Of a DNA stretch of 64,000 bases, positions 62,360-64,000 are shown in pieces. Both the position numbers and the translations under genes were made by a program. Positions within the stretch are counted from its first letter, which is position 1; each line of letters begins with the position of its first letter. The notes under the pieces are model-generated. The model did no database searches. It worked only from the letters and a program-made list of their open reading frames with translations, and was not told the DNA's origin. The DNA lies in the NCBI RefSeq assembly GCF_027409185.1, contig NC_084462.1, positions 41,116,679 through 41,180,678 on the forward strand, in the 5' to 3' direction. This DNA comes from Cynocephalus volans. Its lineage: Eukaryota; Chordata; Mammalia; Dermoptera; Cynocephalidae.

Positions 62360-62405
62360 ATGGCGCGCGTGCTGAGGATGGCGGCGGCGGCTGCGAGCGC
62401 CGTAG
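62360..62405 (+). CDS. MCEE: MCEE exon 1 (methylmalonyl-CoA epimerase), partial gene
   Basis: Methylmalonyl-CoA epimerase interconverts D- and L-methylmalonyl-CoA in the mitochondrial matrix on the route from propionyl-CoA to succinyl-CoA. Only the first coding exon is here: ATG then MARVLRMAAAAASAV and a split Gly codon, donor GTAG|GTGAC. Human begins MARVLKAAAANAVG, so the start and the alanine-rich mitochondrial presequence agree. The catalytic VOC-fold exons lie right of the window. Assignment rests on the short N-terminus plus its head-to-head position with MPHOSPH10, the known arrangement in human and mouse. Confidence 0.92.
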
Positions 62406-63224
62406 GTGACTAGCGGGAGCCGTGGGGATCGCCGTGGGGCGGGGCGCGCGGCAAGGGAGGCCAGGGGGCGCAGGAGGCCTTGGGTGGCCAAGGCAATTGG
62501 GTCTAATGAGCTCTGCCCCTCCGAGGCGCGTTTCGAGGCCGCTGTCAACACTTTAGGCAGAAGGCACCTGCCAGTAACTCCTCAGTTTAGTTTAGCACGG
62601 GGATTTCTTTATTGTCTGGGAGCCTCCCTATCACCATGGGAGCTGCGGGCAGTTGGTGTTGCCCCTTATCAATGCGGGCCAGAAAGGCAAGGGAAGCTGC
62701 CCATGGGGACAAGCAAGGCTGGGACAGAAGTAAATGCAGTCAATGGCAGAGGGACGGTGCGTGTTACTTTACCGCGTACCGTAAGAGACGGGGGAGAAAC
62801 TAGAAAGGAGGGCAAGTCCTGTAAAAAAGTTAAGTTGGACTCCAAGCGTGTCAGTATCCTGCTGGGAATGCTTGAAGGTCAGTGATGTAAAGAAAACAAG
62901 AGGAGTGTTTTTTTCCACGTGCCATAATATATTTATCACCTTGTGCATAAACAGGAAAGGTAAAAACAGATTTGGAAGGTTCCTTGTGTTCTCTCCACAT
63001 TTTTTTTTTCTTTTTTAAGTGGCTGGATAGAATCAGTGATGACAGAAACTCAGTTCCACTTGCTCCTCTTTTGGTCTTTTTCTTCTCTTTTCTTCGTGAG
63101 AGGACAAGTACTTCCCTTAATCTGCGATTAGGAAGAAAGAAAGTTAGGAAGTTAGTAAGAAAGTGCCAAGTTAGGAAGAAAGTGCCAAGTGCTAACAGCT
63201 AGCACCTTTAAAAAGTGTTCAAGA
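62406..63224. other. MCEE intron 1, first part
   Basis: CpG-rich at the start, then ordinary intron. The 159-codon frame at 62406-62885 is a composition effect inside the island and intron. A short repeat of aggaagaaagtgccaag lies at 63150-63190. Confidence 0.5.
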
Positions 63225-63253
63225 TTCAACCACAATGTATATCGACCAAAAAA

Positions 63254-63288
<35 letters not shown>

Positions 63289-63297
63289 ATTTTTTTT
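63225..63297 (+). mobile_element. Extremely truncated L1 insertion
   Basis: About 25 bp of L1 3' end (accacaatgtatatcgacca), then (AAAT)n and a T-rich junction, within direct repeats aaagtgttcaaga at 63212-63224 and 63298-63310. Its body matches the L1 3' end at 420-440. Confidence 0.8.
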
Positions 63298-63310
63298 TAA
63301 AGTGTTCAAG

Positions 63311-64000
63311 ACAATGAAATTTTATTAATGTTGAATTTCTCTCCAAAACAGTGTTTTTTCTATTCTTTCTCCTAATAATTAGTGTTGTTGAATATCTTAT
63401 GTATTTGTTGGCCATTTTTTATATCCTTATCCTTTCATTTTGAAGAAGCTGAATTATTGAATTCTTACTGGTATCACTGTATTTTTTTTTCCATTCTATT
63501 CCTAGAATATATGCTTTAGGGACCAAATAAAACTATAAAAAGCAATGGTTCATTTCTCAAACCAATTCATATCTCTGGGAACAAGATAAACCTATTTAGC
63601 CTCAAAGTCTTAATTTTTATAATGTATACAGATACTGTTACTTTCTAATATGTAAAGGAGATTTTGTTTTCTATTAAAAGTAAAAAGAACCAATCATTCT
63701 AGTAAACTGTTTTCTCTTCTCACACTTAGAATCAAATGATAAGGAAGTTTTGGAGAAGGATAGACCATAGTGAGGCTTCCAATAACATGAGTTGCTTGGC
63801 CTTCCTTTTCAGTGCCAGAGCTTTCCATATATCCCTGAAGCTAACTAGTGTAGGATATAACACTTCACCTTCACTTGGACACCCTGTAATTTGTTCCTTT
63901 GACATTTCTACGTATTCCATTGCTGATAATAGGATGCCTGTCAAGGAACCTCCAGCTGCCCTATCTCTTGTAGAAGTAACCCTGGAACAGAGATTTAAAA
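63311..64000. other. MCEE intron 1, continued
   Basis: AT-rich. No exon 2 seen before the window end; the minus frame at 63732-63944 has no homology. Confidence 0.45.

Larger units (their letters stand above)
61740..62480. promoter_or_regulatory. Bidirectional CpG-island promoter, MPHOSPH10 / MCEE
   Basis: Only 446 bases separate the two start codons. GC boxes (ggggcggga near 62086), one CCAAT (62063-62067), no TATA. A YY1-type AAGATGGCG at 62357-62365 overlaps the MCEE start codon, common in housekeeping promoters. Head-to-head orientation implies shared regulation. Confidence 0.88.

Overview
The window is mammalian nuclear DNA. Exons are short with GT-AG introns, CpG-island promoters are present, and interspersed repeats are abundant (L1, L2-like LINEs, MaLR-type LTRs). 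The lineage clue is a SINE with a tRNA-Ile-like head, seen as single units and as two-part units, mostly flanked by target-site duplications (TSDs) and carrying A-tails. This resembles the CYN tRNA-Ile SINEs described from colugos, so I infer Dermoptera (for example Galeopterus). That is an inference from memory of the family, not a search result.

Layout. 1-9.2 kb is mostly LINE sequence. A dense CpG island lies at about 9.49-10.11 kb, with a possible non-coding first exon on the minus strand. Three exons homologous to MTMR10 (myotubularin-related pseudophosphatase) follow on the plus strand at 12.90-15.56 kb, and the last has no splice donor. Seven exons homologous to FAN1 (Fanconi-associated nuclease 1) lie on the minus strand at 21.16-33.67 kb. 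They carry three frameshifting indels, a nonsense codon and a dead splice donor. The parts encoding the N-terminal UBZ/SAP region and the PD-(D/E)xK catalytic core were not found. MPHOSPH10 lies on the minus strand (38.61-61.91 kb) in 11 coding exons that join into an unbroken 677-codon frame. A shared CpG-island promoter separates it from exon 1 of MCEE on the plus strand (62.36 kb), and the rest of MCEE lies beyond the window.

What works together. MPHOSPH10 (nucleolar U3 snoRNP, 18S rRNA maturation) and MCEE (mitochondrial methylmalonyl-CoA epimerase) look functional and are divergently transcribed from one promoter region. The order and strands MTMR10(+) FAN1(-) MPHOSPH10(-) MCEE(+) match, from memory, the mouse chromosome 7 block. 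In human the block is split: FAN1/MTMR10 at 15q13.3, MPHOSPH10/MCEE at 2p13.3. Here the FAN1/MTMR10 half is decayed. Either this genome lost both genes at the ancestral locus, or this is a duplicated block whose intact FAN1/MTMR10 copies are elsewhere, as the human arrangement would predict. I regard this as the main discovery of the window.

Other notable structure: a near full-length L1 in MPHOSPH10 intron 9 whose 5' UTR is built of 106-bp tandem monomers; a decayed second copy of MPHOSPH10 exon 4 in intron 2; and a short inverted-repeat element. No CRISPR array or prokaryote-type system is present.
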